A stretch of 64,000 bases of DNA from Parabacteroides hominis. Its GTDB lineage: Bacteria > Bacteroidota > Bacteroidia > Bacteroidales > Tannerellaceae. A model generated the notes under the pieces. That model searched no databases. It saw only the letters and a list, made by a program, of their open reading frames with translations, and was not told the DNA's origin. The number at the start of each line of letters is the position of its first letter. Positions within the stretch are counted from its first letter, which is position 1. Both the position numbers and the translations under genes were made by a program. This document shows, piece after piece, positions 45,247-54,566 of the stretch. The stretch spans positions 1 to 64,000 of the forward strand of contig NZ_JACOOJ010000032.1 of NCBI RefSeq assembly GCF_014287585.1, in the 5' to 3' direction.

Positions 45247-46599
45247 TCAATATTTTTCTTGGTAAAGCATGACCCTGTACCCGGCTTTCAGATGCACCTT
45301 GACGGTTCGCATCTTTTTGGCGATGTACTGGCTCGTGCCTTGTATCAGCCCCTTGCCCAAGTCGGAGGCGAGCTGCGCCCCGGCATTGGTGGAGATGTTG
45401 ATGCTGCTTCCCAGCGAGCCGCCCATGTTGGCGGCGACCTCCCGGACGGCGTTCATCTCCATCGAGTTCGGGATGAAGATGCCGGGCTGTCCGTCCGTGT
45501 CATAGACCGCAAGCTCCACGGGGATAATCGTGCCGTCGTATTCCAGCGAGGTAATCTCGATGTCGAGCCGCTCACCCTGTATCTTGCCCGTGCCGACCAC
45601 CACCGCACCCCGGGGTATTGTCCTGCCTGCCACCGCCATAGGCTCCAGCAGGCGCAGCCTTACCGTCTGCCCGTCCGTCACGCTCTGCGCCCCATGCACG
45701 CACGCCGGTATGGTGTTCCTGTCCAATACCTCCGCCGTGCCGACAGCCGTGTTGAAACCCCGGTTGCGTTCCTGCGATAAGGCGGCGACAAACTCCGCGT
45801 TACTCATAGGCTGTGAGAGTGAAGAAACTACTTGATGCTCCACCTGTCTGATAGGCATTGCCTTGTTCTTCTTCCCTTTCTGCACGGTAGTTGGCTCTGC
45901 CCTCTGTTCCGCCGATGGCTGTCCTCCGTTCTGACCGCCCATGTACTTTGCCGCCAGCTCGTAGGACTTCTCCATAAGAGCCACCTGCTCGTCCATAGAG
46001 GAAGCCTTGCCCCTCTCGCTTTCCAGTTCCGACTCCAGCGATGCGATGCGCTCCAACAATTCGTCCATCTCCGCATTGTCGTTTTTCGGCTGGTCGTAGA
46101 AGTTTCCGAGCGTGGCGTTCAGGTCACGGTAGGCGGCTGCGGAGGACTGGATGGTCTGCGGCGTGGCTGGCTTTGCCCTTTCTTCCTTGCCGCCCGGATT
46201 GGCGAGGTCGAAGTCCACTCCGTTCTCCGTTCCCGCTATCTCGCGGTCGAACATGTCGCCCAGCTGCCCGATGGCACGGTTGCGGCTCTCCTGACGCTCT
46301 TCCATCTCCCCATGCTCGTAGGCTTTCAGCTTGTCGCCGATAATCTGCCGGTTCGCCTTGTCAGCGTCGGGCATCTCGGTGTTGTATCCGTCCGTTCCCG
46401 GCGGTTGCTCCTTGCCGGAGGACGGGGCGAATATCAGCCACATCGCCCCGATGAACACCAACACCATAGCGGGCAGCACGATCATCTTCTGCCGTTTCAG
46501 CCGTTGCGCCTCTGTCAGCGGTTCGCGCTCCTTTTTCGGTTTCCCCGTTTCGGGAGCAGCTTTGTTCTCTTTCGTCGGTTCATTCTTTGTCTGTTCCAT
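45247..46599 (-). CDS. traM: Conjugative transfer protein TraM (VirB10-like)
   Basis: 450 residues. One N-terminal membrane segment (MIVLPAMVLVFIGAMWLIFA, about residues 39-58), a long Gln/Glu-rich periplasmic linker with a coiled coil (ELLERIASLESELESERG), and a C-terminal domain with MAVAGRTIPRGAVVVGTG and NMGGSLGSSINIST, as in VirB10-like core subunits that span both membranes. It overlaps traL by 20 bases. Confidence 0.9.
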   Translation of the reverse strand: MEQTKNEPTKENKAAPETGKPKKEREPLTEAQRLKRQKMIVLPAMVLVFIGAMWLIFAPSSGKEQPPGTDGYNTEMPDADKANRQIIGDKLKAYEHGEMEERQESRNRAIGQLGDMFDREIAGTENGVDFDLANPGGKEERAKPATPQTIQSSAAAYRDLNATLGNFYDQPKNDNAEMDELLERIASLESELESERGKASSMDEQVALMEKSYELAAKYMGGQNGGQPSAEQRAEPTTVQKGKKNKAMPIRQVEHQVVSSLSQPMSNAEFVAALSQERNRGFNTAVGTAEVLDRNTIPACVHGAQSVTDGQTVRLRLLEPMAVAGRTIPRGAVVVGTGKIQGERLDIEITSLEYDGTIIPVELAVYDTDGQPGIFIPNSMEMNAVREVAANMGGSLGSSINISTNAGAQLASDLGKGLIQGTSQYIAKKMRTVKVHLKAGYRVMLYQEKY

Positions 46600-46888
46600 A
46601 TAAATAAGGTGTTAAGTGATTGCCTGTTTCCGCCGGGGTCGGCAGTTCCACCCGTCCGGCGTGTCCCGTTTCCATATGTGAGCCGTCGTTCCTGCCGATG
46701 TCATAGACGGCTCTGCCGAAGGTGTAAAGGGCAAGCACCGCGAAGGCGGCGAACATCCCCAGCACGATGCGGCGGCGTGTTTCCGGCGGCAAGCCGTCCA
46801 GATACCCTTTGAGACTTGCCGCCAAGCGTTTCCGTTTGTCGTGGAGTTTCCAATACATGCCCCACATTGATTTTCTGATACTTTTCAT
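46580..46888 (-). CDS. traL: Conjugative transfer protein TraL (DUF3989)
   Basis: 102 residues with one membrane segment (RIVLGMFAAFAVLALYTFGRAVYD) and a basic cytoplasmic N-terminus, as in DUF3989 TraL. It is coupled to traM by overlap. Exact role in the channel is unknown. Confidence 0.85.
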   Translation of the reverse strand: MKSIRKSMWGMYWKLHDKRKRLAASLKGYLDGLPPETRRRIVLGMFAAFAVLALYTFGRAVYDIGRNDGSHMETGHAGRVELPTPAETGNHLTPYLYGTDKE

Positions 46889-46894
46889 GTCCTG

Positions 46895-47518
46895 TTACCG
46901 TTTGATAGTCTGTAAATCCTTGTTCTCAATGATGGTGAAACCCTCGATGGTAAAACCGTTCGGGTTGTCATCCGACCGCGATGCGTTCAGCAGGCGGCAG
47001 GTGGTCACGAGGCTGCGCTCGGTGACGTTGCTCTGCCGGATGATTTTCTGTGTGGCGTAGGTCACGGCACGGTAGGGATAGGCGTTGAAGTCGCACACCA
47101 CGCTGTCCACCTTCAGCACTTGGTTGATGTTCCCGGCGATGATGCGGTTGTAGTACCCCTTCTCCGCGAAGTCCGAATAATAGTGGTACACGCTCTTGTC
47201 CGCCAGCAGCAAGGCACGTTTCACGTTGTGTTCAATCGCGCTTTTTTCAGGTGATAGCGTGAAGAACATCTCGTGGAAACGGCGCACATGTTCCCGTGCC
47301 TCCGCCGGGCGGTTCTGCGACAAATCCTGAGACAAGGCGAGCATCAGGCTCTTGCCGTTGTCCAGCACATAGATTTTCTCCCGTTGCTTCTCTGCGAAAC
47401 GGTAGGAGTTCCACACGCTCCACACCGTCACCACGGCGCACAGCGAGAGGAAGACGATACCGAACAGGCGTATCTGCCTGAACGACGATTCGATGTTTCT
47501 AAGTGATTTGAATTCCAT
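46895..47518 (-). CDS. traK: Conjugative transfer protein TraK (VirB8-like)
   Basis: 207 residues: N-terminal membrane segment (LFGIVFLSLCAVVTVWSVWNSY) and a periplasmic NTF2-like domain (ALLLADKSVYHYYSDFAEKGYYNRIIAGNI), ending in the FTIEGFTIIENKDLQTIKR tail. This is the VirB8-like inner-membrane scaffold. Confidence 0.9.
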   Translation of the reverse strand: MEFKSLRNIESSFRQIRLFGIVFLSLCAVVTVWSVWNSYRFAEKQREKIYVLDNGKSLMLALSQDLSQNRPAEAREHVRRFHEMFFTLSPEKSAIEHNVKRALLLADKSVYHYYSDFAEKGYYNRIIAGNINQVLKVDSVVCDFNAYPYRAVTYATQKIIRQSNVTERSLVTTCRLLNASRSDDNPNGFTIEGFTIIENKDLQTIKR

Positions 47519-47549
47519 TTATATTTTCCAATTTATGATTGCACATTGA

Positions 47550-48554
47550 TTATTTCAGCAATTTGCCGACACGTCCGACTGCGTTTCCTGCGGCTGCACC
47601 CGCCACGCTGCCCGCCATGCTTCCGGCTCGTCCCGCCATCTGGTTCACGTTGCGACCGTAACCGCCCATGCCTCCGGCTTGGATAATCCAGCCCGCAACG
47701 GTGGGAATGGTAAAGTAGCCGATGATGCCGATGCAGAGGAATACGATATACACCCCGTCGCTCGAATCCAGCGAGAAGTTCGGGTCTGCCTGCATCCGCT
47801 CGATGTCGTTTTGCAGCATCAGAACCTGTATCTTCGCCAGTATGGTGCTGAACATGTCCGATACCGGTAGCCACAGATAGACCTGTATATAGCGGCATAT
47901 CCACTGCGTGAGCGTGTTTTGGAAACCGTCCCATACCGACAGGGCGAAGGCTATCGGACCGAGAATCGCCAGCACCACGAGAAAGAAGGTGCGGACGGTG
48001 TCTATCACGAGGGCGGCGGCTTGGAACAGCAGTTCGAGTATCTCGCGGAAGAAGTCGCGGATGCTCTTCTTCATGTTGTACATTCCCCGGTCGATATACA
48101 TTCCCGCCATCGTCACCATGTCGGAGGGCGACCAGCCGAGTTCCTCCAGTTGCTTGTCAAATTCCTCGTTGGACACGAGGTAGGCGGTTTCGGGGTTGCG
48201 TACCATCGCCTCGTATTCCAGTTTGTCCTTCTGCTCCCGGTATCGGTTCATGTCCAGCGTTTCCGCCTCCAGCATCTTTGCCGTGCCCTGTACGACGGGT
48301 GAGAGGATGCTGTTTATCGTGCCCAGCACCACAGTCGGGAAGAACATGATGCACAGACCGATGGCAAAAGGACGGAGCATCGGGAATACGTCTATCGGTT
48401 CAGCTCTCGCCAGCGACTGCCATACCCGGTAGGCGACGTAGAACAGCGCACCCAGCCCGGCGATGCCTTTCGCCACACCAGCCATGTCCCCACACAGCGG
48501 CATCATCTGCTCATAAAGTGAACGTAAAATCTGATGAAGGTTGTCGAACTTCAT
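47550..48554 (-). CDS. traJ: Conjugative transfer protein TraJ (VirB6-like)
   Basis: 334-residue polytopic inner-membrane protein with several hydrophobic segments (FAIGLCIMFFPTVVLGTINSI, TFFLVVLAILGPIAFALSVW, VYIVFLCIGIIGYFTIPTVAGWI) and a Gly/Ala-rich C-terminus. It is the VirB6-like channel subunit. Confidence 0.9.
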   Translation of the reverse strand: MKFDNLHQILRSLYEQMMPLCGDMAGVAKGIAGLGALFYVAYRVWQSLARAEPIDVFPMLRPFAIGLCIMFFPTVVLGTINSILSPVVQGTAKMLEAETLDMNRYREQKDKLEYEAMVRNPETAYLVSNEEFDKQLEELGWSPSDMVTMAGMYIDRGMYNMKKSIRDFFREILELLFQAAALVIDTVRTFFLVVLAILGPIAFALSVWDGFQNTLTQWICRYIQVYLWLPVSDMFSTILAKIQVLMLQNDIERMQADPNFSLDSSDGVYIVFLCIGIIGYFTIPTVAGWIIQAGGMGGYGRNVNQMAGRAGSMAGSVAGAAAGNAVGRVGKLLK

Positions 48555-48557
48555 AGG

Positions 48558-49187
48558 CTACCAGTATCTTTCGTTCATGTTCCCGTACAGCCCCATGATG
48601 CGGTCGAGGTCGTTCTTCTTTTTCGCACGCAGGTAACTCACGGAGATGTTCTTGTTCGTGTAGTAGCTCACGAGGTTGCGGTAACGCTTCATCTTCGAGT
48701 GGCAGCGTTCCACCACGTCCATGCGCTCCTTGTCGGTCATGGAGAGCGTGGTGATGTTCACCACGTTCCTGAGTTCCGTCAACACTTCGTTGCTTTCCTC
48801 CAGCAGTTTCGTGTAGCCGAAAGCGATTGCGGAAAGCTCTTCGGGTCTGAAATTCCCGTCACGGAGCATCCGTTGGAAACTGTTCACATAGATGTCTGTG
48901 ATGTCGCCCACCATCAGGATGGTCTGCTGCACCTTGCGGGCGTCCTTGACCAGATTGTTCACCGATTTGAGGGCATCGTAATACTTCTTGCCCTGCTGAT
49001 AGATTTTCACCGTCTCCTGAAAGTTGCTCACCATGTTCGTGGCGGTCTTGGAGGTATGGATGATGTTTTTGGAGGCATTGATGATGCCCTGCGCTAGATT
49101 GCCCGGATCGCTTACGACCCACTGTGCGCTTGCCCTGCCCGCGAAAAGCAGGCACAGGCAGATAATCATTGTTATTCTTGTTCTCAT
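48558..49187 (-). CDS. traI: Conjugative transfer protein TraI (DUF4141, VirB5-like)
   Basis: 209 residues with a signal peptide (IICLCLLFAGRASAQ) and an all-helical body (LAQGIINASKNIIHTSKTA, KYYDALKSVNNLVKDARK) as in VirB5-type minor pilins. The start follows the shared leader motif (ACTAAAATCCAAAGTAACATG). Confidence 0.88.
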   Translation of the reverse strand: MRTRITMIICLCLLFAGRASAQWVVSDPGNLAQGIINASKNIIHTSKTATNMVSNFQETVKIYQQGKKYYDALKSVNNLVKDARKVQQTILMVGDITDIYVNSFQRMLRDGNFRPEELSAIAFGYTKLLEESNEVLTELRNVVNITTLSMTDKERMDVVERCHSKMKRYRNLVSYYTNKNISVSYLRAKKKNDLDRIMGLYGNMNERYW

Positions 49188-49210
49188 GTTACTTTGGATT
49201 TTAGTGGTTG

Positions 49211-49591
49211 TTATTCTTCGGTCGGATGTCCCGGCTGCGGCTTCACCCGCACATAGTCCCCGTTTGGCGAGAAAGTCAGCACATCCGTGGCCTCGTTGTA
49301 GGACACGTCGATGCGGAAGCCGGTGTTCATGAACAGGTTGCCGTTCTCCTCCTGCAAGAGATAGGTTTCCGGCTTGAGCTTGCGGCGCAGACCGCTACGA
49401 CGGAACACCGTCACTTTGTAGGCTTCGCCCTCCTTGTAGATAAGCACGTCAGGTTTTCCCTCCACGCTCTCCCAGTTCCCGCACAGCATGTCGCGGCGGT
49501 TGTCGGCCACGTCGCAGGATTGCAGCATCATGACCGCCAATCCGATAAGGCACTTGCTGACTTGCAGCATTTTCACTTTTGGTAAATTCAT
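49211..49591 (-). CDS. TraH-position lipoprotein (DUF3876)
   Basis: 126 residues; the likely start at the internal Met gives a lipoprotein signal ending VMMLQSCDVA. The DUF3876 body (NWESVEGKPDVLIYKEGEAYKVTVF) is beta-rich. It lies between traG and traI, in the traH position of CTnDOT-like operons. The function is unknown. Confidence 0.75.
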   Translation of the reverse strand: MNLPKVKMLQVSKCLIGLAVMMLQSCDVADNRRDMLCGNWESVEGKPDVLIYKEGEAYKVTVFRRSGLRRKLKPETYLLQEENGNLFMNTGFRIDVSYNEATDVLTFSPNGDYVRVKPQPGHPTEE

Positions 49592-49631
49592 ACGCGTTTT
49601 TCTTTTTTGGTTGATACATTCTGTTTTTTAG

Positions 49632-52136
49632 TTATTCCTTGTTTCTCCGCCTTTCGGCAAGCTGCCGGATGGCGGCTTCGATGTCGTCGCCCAGCTTCTC
49701 CGCCAGACGGTAAACCTCCACTTTTTCCGTTTCCTCGGTGGTGTACGCCAGATACTCTTCCGCGCTGACCTCCGTGGCATAGACCGCCGACTGCGTGCCG
49801 CCCAAGCCTATCCACACCTCCTTGTAGAGCCGTGAAGGGTTGTTCGCCATGTTGATGGAGAGTATCTGCGACTTCTCCTTTTCCGTCAGTCCGAGCAACG
49901 CCTGTATCTGGTCGAACTTGTTCATATATTTCCTTTGGTCAAGCAGGATTTTACAATCCGAGTTGTTGATAATGCTCTCTTTGACCACCGGAGAACTGAT
50001 AATGTCGTCCACCTCCTGCGTCACCACGATTGCCTCGCCGTAATATTTTCTGACCGTCTTATACATATAGCGCAGATATTCAGCCATGTTCGCCGATGAG
50101 AGGGCCTTCCAAGCCTCTTCCACGATAAGCTGTTTCCGCACGCCTTTCAGCCGCCGCATCTTGTTGATGAAGGCTTCCATGATGATGATGGTCACCACAG
50201 GGAAAAGCTCGCGATTTTCCTTTATACTGTCAATCTCGAAGACGATGAACCGCTTGCCGAGCAGGTCGATGTTCTCCGTGGAGTTGAGCAGGAAGTCGTA
50301 GCGTCCGTCCCGGTAATACTGCCGCATGGTGGTGAGCATATTGTCGATGTTGAAGTCGGACTTCTCCACCTTTATCTCACGTTCCGCCAGTTCGCGGCGG
50401 TAGTCGTCGCGCATATACTCGTAGAAGGTGTTGAACGAGGGGACGATGCTCCGGTCAGCCCTGATACGCTCGATATAGGCGTTCACCGCACTGCCCAGTT
50501 CGCCGCTCTCCGTCTTCGTCACTTTGTCGTCCTCCGACTTCCAGAGCGTCAGCAGCAATGTCTTGATGCTGTCCTTTTTCTCCACGTCGAACACGTAATC
50601 ATCGGTGTAGAACGGGTTGAACGAAATCGGTTTCTCCTCCGTGTAGGTGAAGTACACGCCGTCCGCCCCGTTTGTCTTGCACCGGATCATCTCGCACAAG
50701 CCCTGATAGGAGTTTCCCGTGTCCACCAGCACCACGTGCGTACCCTGCTCGTAGTATTGCCTCACGAGGTGGTTCATAAAAAAGGATTTGCCGCTGCCCG
50801 AAGGACCCAACACGAACTTGTTGCGGTTGGTCGTGATACCCCGCTTCATCGGCAGGTCGCTGATGTCGAGGTGCAACGGTTTTCCCGTAAGCCTGTCCAC
50901 CATCTTGATGCCGAAGGGCGAGAGCGAACTGCGGTAGTTGGTTTCCTCCGTGAAGAGGCACACCGCCTGCTCGATGAATGTATGGAAACTCTCTTCCGCC
51001 GGGAAGTCCGCCGCGTTGCCGGGCATCGCCGCCCAGTAGAGCGTCGGGCAGTCGATGGTATTGTGGTGCGGCACGCACTCCATGCTTGCCAGCTGGCTGC
51101 CCACATCGTTCTTGATATGCTTCAGTTCCTCCGCGTCATCGCTCCACGCCATGACGTTGAAGTGCGCCCGTACCGAGGTCAGCCCGTAGGAATGGGCTTC
51201 GTTCAGGTACTGGTCTATCCACTCGCGGTTGATGCTGTTGCTCCGGCTGTATCGGGATAGCGACTGCATATTCCTTGCGGACTTCTCGAACTTCTGCAAA
51301 TTTTCCTCGCTGTTGTCGATAATCACATACTGGTTATAGATGTGGTTGCAGGAAAGCAGCAGCCCCACGGGGGAGGCGAAGGAGAGGCGACAGTCCGAGC
51401 GGTCGGTGGAGAGTTTCTCGTAGCGGATGTCGGTAGCCACCTTTCCTGGCATATCCTCCGCGTCGGAGAGGGTGTGCAGGCACAGGCGGTTGTCACCGAT
51501 ACGCATTTCTTTTGCCGAGAGGTCGATGTCCTGCAAGGTCGTGTCGCCTTCGGGCATGAGCGAGAAGTAACGCTCTATCAGCCCGGCGGACTTCTCCGTC
51601 CCGACAATCTCGTCGGTGGAGAGGCGGCGCAGCCTCACAAAGCCGCTGTCGTTCATGATGCGCTCGAACTGTTCGGCGGCCTCCATGAACTTCCCGGCGG
51701 TTTCCTTGTCCAGCTCCTTCGGGATGATATGTCCCCGGCACAGCGTACTGAAGTTGCTCTGCATACGGTTACGTTCTTTCGTCGTCTTGGTCAAGTAGAG
51801 ATAGCAGGAGTGTTTCAGGTACGGACGCTCGTTGAAGTGGCGTTCAAAGGAACGGCTCAAGAAACTCATGTCGTCCTTCTGTAACTCCGGCATATATTTC
51901 TCCTTGATGAACCAATCCTGCTTATGCACGACGCAGAAGTACGGCAGCACCTTGATAGCCTTGCACCAGCAGCCGTGTATCGCCTCGTACTCTGCGCCCG
52001 TCACGGTGTAAAGCTCCGGCAGTTCCACCTCAAAAGCCACCGTGATGTCGGCGTCTTTGGAGATGATGCAGCCATGCTCCACCGCCAGCAGGGGGAACTT
52101 GTTTTCCAGTGTTGTCATTTTGGATGTATTTCTCAT
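49632..52136 (-). CDS. traG: Conjugative transfer ATPase TraG (VirB4-like)
   Basis: 834 residues from ATG 52136, which overlaps the traF stop (ATGA); the longer reading frame upstream only re-reads traF. Walker A GPSGSGKSFFMNHL lies at about residues 440-453, the Walker B region at KQLIVEEAWKAL near 675, and the VirB4 arginine-containing DDIISSPVVKESIINNSD follows. It powers secretion and pilus assembly at the inner membrane. Confidence 0.93.
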   Translation of the reverse strand: MRNTSKMTTLENKFPLLAVEHGCIISKDADITVAFEVELPELYTVTGAEYEAIHGCWCKAIKVLPYFCVVHKQDWFIKEKYMPELQKDDMSFLSRSFERHFNERPYLKHSCYLYLTKTTKERNRMQSNFSTLCRGHIIPKELDKETAGKFMEAAEQFERIMNDSGFVRLRRLSTDEIVGTEKSAGLIERYFSLMPEGDTTLQDIDLSAKEMRIGDNRLCLHTLSDAEDMPGKVATDIRYEKLSTDRSDCRLSFASPVGLLLSCNHIYNQYVIIDNSEENLQKFEKSARNMQSLSRYSRSNSINREWIDQYLNEAHSYGLTSVRAHFNVMAWSDDAEELKHIKNDVGSQLASMECVPHHNTIDCPTLYWAAMPGNAADFPAEESFHTFIEQAVCLFTEETNYRSSLSPFGIKMVDRLTGKPLHLDISDLPMKRGITTNRNKFVLGPSGSGKSFFMNHLVRQYYEQGTHVVLVDTGNSYQGLCEMIRCKTNGADGVYFTYTEEKPISFNPFYTDDYVFDVEKKDSIKTLLLTLWKSEDDKVTKTESGELGSAVNAYIERIRADRSIVPSFNTFYEYMRDDYRRELAEREIKVEKSDFNIDNMLTTMRQYYRDGRYDFLLNSTENIDLLGKRFIVFEIDSIKENRELFPVVTIIIMEAFINKMRRLKGVRKQLIVEEAWKALSSANMAEYLRYMYKTVRKYYGEAIVVTQEVDDIISSPVVKESIINNSDCKILLDQRKYMNKFDQIQALLGLTEKEKSQILSINMANNPSRLYKEVWIGLGGTQSAVYATEVSAEEYLAYTTEETEKVEVYRLAEKLGDDIEAAIRQLAERRRNKE

Positions 52137-52465
52137 GTCGTTTCTTCCTTTCGTTGCCGTTTGAGTAATCGGGTGATCCGCCGTCGGTTGATAAGGTATC
52201 GGGGATGGCTCCTTGCCGCTCCCAATTTCATCAGCCCGTGTTCGCCGTACCGGGCGTTCAGCGCGAAGGTCTGCCATACGAGGACGGAAGACGATGCCGC
52301 GCCGAAGCCGATACATATCCACTGGTCGATGCCGACCATATAGAGGATGACGAACAGGACGAAGAGAGCCAGCAGACCTCCGCAGAAGATGAAGAGGTAC
52401 TGAGCCTTCAAACCCTTGAACTCGACCGGACGGCCGATACCCTTGTTTATCGGGTATTCAGCCAT
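52133..52465 (-). CDS. traF: Conjugative transfer protein TraF (DUF4133, VirB3-like)
   Basis: 110 residues from ATG 52465. AEYPINKGIGRPVEFKGLKAQYLFIF and two adjacent membrane segments (GGLLALFVLFVILYMVGID, ICIGFGAASSSVLVWQTF) match DUF4133, the VirB3-like partner of the VirB4 ATPase encoded next. Confidence 0.9.
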   Translation of the reverse strand: MAEYPINKGIGRPVEFKGLKAQYLFIFCGGLLALFVLFVILYMVGIDQWICIGFGAASSSVLVWQTFALNARYGEHGLMKLGAARSHPRYLINRRRITRLLKRQRKEETT

Positions 52466-52475
52466 ACATTGTTTA

Positions 52476-52787
52476 TTAAAGGAAGAATGAGCGCAGGATA
52501 GTGGCGGCGACAATCAAGAAGATACAAGCCCCGAACCACGAGGCGGCGGTCTTCGAGGTGTCCGGGTCTCCGGACGAGAATTTTCCGTACACTTTCACGC
52601 CACCGATAAGCCCGACTACCGCGCCGATGGCGTAGATTAATTTCGTGCCGGGGTCGAAATACGAACTCACCATAGAGGTGGCTTCGTTGATGCCAGCCAG
52701 ACCGTTTCCCTGTGCGAAAGCGGAGGCGGTTGCGGCAATCATAAGTGCCGCAGCGATGATTAACTTTTGTCTGATGTTCTTGTTCAT
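52476..52787 (-). CDS. traE: Conjugative transfer protein TraE (DUF4134, VirB2-like)
   Basis: 103 residues with a signal peptide (LIIAAALMIAATASAFAQ) and two hydrophobic segments in the mature part (LIYAIGAVVGLIGGVKVYG, GACIFLIVAATILRSFFL), as in VirB2 pilins. DUF4134 is the CTnDOT TraE family. The 201 bases to traD contain a copy of the leader motif (52856-52873) but no obvious gene. Confidence 0.88.
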   Translation of the reverse strand: MNKNIRQKLIIAAALMIAATASAFAQGNGLAGINEATSMVSSYFDPGTKLIYAIGAVVGLIGGVKVYGKFSSGDPDTSKTAASWFGACIFLIVAATILRSFFL

Positions 52788-52988
52788 AAACTGTTCTTTT
52801 TTGTGCCGTCCAAAGGGTGGATAGTCCTTTTTCGGGCGGTTGATACTTGATTACTTTACTTTGGTTTTAGTGGTTGCCCGTTTGTTTCTACGGACTTGGG
52901 GCTGTCCGTTGCGGGTTGGCTGTACCTTGTACCGCCGTGCGCGTGGGTGTCGTCATTTTACGTTTTCATTTCCATTCTTTTTTAGTTG

Positions 52989-53729
52989 TTATACATAGTT
53001 TCGGAAGTCGAACTCCTCGATGTTGTCGGGAATCACGAACACCTTTTCCTTTTGTTGTGTCACGGTCATGTTCACCGTGTCCACGAAAACTGCCATCGCC
53101 TTTGCAATCCTCTCGCTCATTGCTTCATCGGTCAGGCGTTCCGTTATTCTTGTGAAAAGCTCTGTCCCGTCCAGTTCCGTCATGACCTTTCCGGCGTGTC
53201 GCATTTCCTCATCGGATGGTGATTCCTTCCGTATGGTGTGTACTGCCATGTCAATATCCTCGAAGCTACTTCCCGAAGCCTGCTTTTTGTCTGGTTCTTC
53301 ATCCTCCGGTTCATCTTCTCCGTACTCCAGTTCCGAGGGCGGGATGCTCGTGAAGGTTTCATCGAGTTTGTCCTCCGGTACTTGTGTCGGGCGTGAGACG
53401 GTTTCCGTGTTTCCGTCGTCAAAAGTAGCCTCTTCCTCCGACAGCTCAATGCCTTTTTCCGAAGTGGCGGCTTCTTGCGTCGGTATGGCAGCGGTTGTCC
53501 GGGTCGATGCCATCTTGAAACGGCTCTTGCCAATGATGTCCGAGGTGTCTGCGTGAGGTATTTCCTTATCCTTTCCTTGCTCTGCCACCGTACTGTCCAA
53601 TGACCGCCACAGCCCGGCAATATGTCTGAAGAAACGGATGAGCTTCATGTCCATGATGCGGTCATAGAACAGCAGAAACAGAAACCACACGTTGCAAGCA
53701 ACCGATACGATTAAAAACGCCTTTGTCAT
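52989..53729 (-). CDS. traD: Conjugative transfer protein TraD
   Basis: 246 residues with one N-terminal membrane segment (AFLIVSVACNVWFLFLLFYD) and a long acidic, low-complexity cytoplasmic or periplasmic region (YGEDEPEDEEPDKK). It occupies the traD position; a DUF4122-like assignment is possible. It overlaps traC by four bases. Role unknown. Confidence 0.7.
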   Translation of the reverse strand: MTKAFLIVSVACNVWFLFLLFYDRIMDMKLIRFFRHIAGLWRSLDSTVAEQGKDKEIPHADTSDIIGKSRFKMASTRTTAAIPTQEAATSEKGIELSEEEATFDDGNTETVSRPTQVPEDKLDETFTSIPPSELEYGEDEPEDEEPDKKQASGSSFEDIDMAVHTIRKESPSDEEMRHAGKVMTELDGTELFTRITERLTDEAMSERIAKAMAVFVDTVNMTVTQQKEKVFVIPDNIEEFDFRNYV

Positions 53730-54088
53730 AATCTTACTTTTTGGGCGTTTTCAATCTGTTCCATGTACTGCTGCCCGTATTGTCGGAAATGGTCGCGGAG
53801 GATGTTATCCACAAACTTGCCGATGCTCAAACCGTTTCCCATCCGACTGGTAACGATAGCGACTTTCTCATGAATTTCTCGGCTGATGTATATACATTGC
53901 CGCGTTTTGATTTCCGATGCTTGCAGGAAAGTCGAGAGCGGTTTGTCTCTGCCTTTATCCTTGCGGAAGTCAACGTCGGTATTTTCATGCCCGTAGTCGG
54001 TTACACACTTTGCTGCACGGACAGCGGTTCTTTCACTCTTTCCTGTTTGCAGATACTCAGCCTGACGGTTCTTATTTGTTCTTTTCAT
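53726..54088 (-). CDS. traC: TraC-position DUF3408 protein
   Basis: 120 residues with a basic N-terminal half and ETRQCIYISREIHEKVAIVTSRMGNGLSIGKFVDNILRDHF, the ribbon-helix-helix-like DUF3408 domain. It is likely a DNA-binding accessory to the TraA ParA-like ATPase. Confidence 0.8.
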   Translation of the reverse strand: MKRTNKNRQAEYLQTGKSERTAVRAAKCVTDYGHENTDVDFRKDKGRDKPLSTFLQASEIKTRQCIYISREIHEKVAIVTSRMGNGLSIGKFVDNILRDHFRQYGQQYMEQIENAQKVRL

Positions 54089-54111
54089 ACTTCTTTGTTG
54101 TTTTTGAGTGT

Positions 54112-54561
54112 TTATAAATTATAGGATTCCATGTGCCGTTTGAACGATTCGGCTATCTCGTCTTGGAACAGCGTGAAATGGTGTGTCAGCACGTTGTCAA
54201 GAAATGCCGCGATAGTCACTTCGTTGCCTCCGATTACATGAAGCATCTTCTGTATGCGGTCGTGGTACTCCTTGCGGATATAGACCTGCTTGCCGAGCCT
54301 TGCCGTGATATTGGAACCGCATATGAATACTGTGTCATAATCCAATTTTTCCGGCTTGCTGTTCCTGCGCCTGCGTTCCGGCTCCTCTTTGGAGTGCGAG
54401 GCGGGTGGAGAAACGGCTTCTTGTATCGCTTCTTTCGGAGGTGGGACAGGAGCGTTCCCGTCCGTGCTTCTCGCTTCCGGCGGAATGCTTGTATCGTCCA
54501 GTCGAAATGAGTTGATTACGGCTTCGCTGTCGATGTCCTCGATTCTTGTTTTCTTTGCCAT
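54112..54561 (-). CDS. traB: TraB-position DUF3408 protein
   Basis: 149 residues. A disordered, charged N-terminal region precedes KQVYIRKEYHDRIQKMLHVIGGNEVTIAAFLDNVLTHHF, the same DUF3408 fold as in the neighbouring traC. Probably a ParB-like or DNA-binding partner of TraA. Confidence 0.8.
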   Translation of the reverse strand: MAKKTRIEDIDSEAVINSFRLDDTSIPPEARSTDGNAPVPPPKEAIQEAVSPPASHSKEEPERRRRNSKPEKLDYDTVFICGSNITARLGKQVYIRKEYHDRIQKMLHVIGGNEVTIAAFLDNVLTHHFTLFQDEIAESFKRHMESYNL

Positions 54562-54566
54562 GCCGT

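Noticed and set aside
49588..49815. 75-codon minus-strand frame overlapping the traG end
   Set aside because: It lies within traG in another frame and has Arg/Gly-rich shadow composition.
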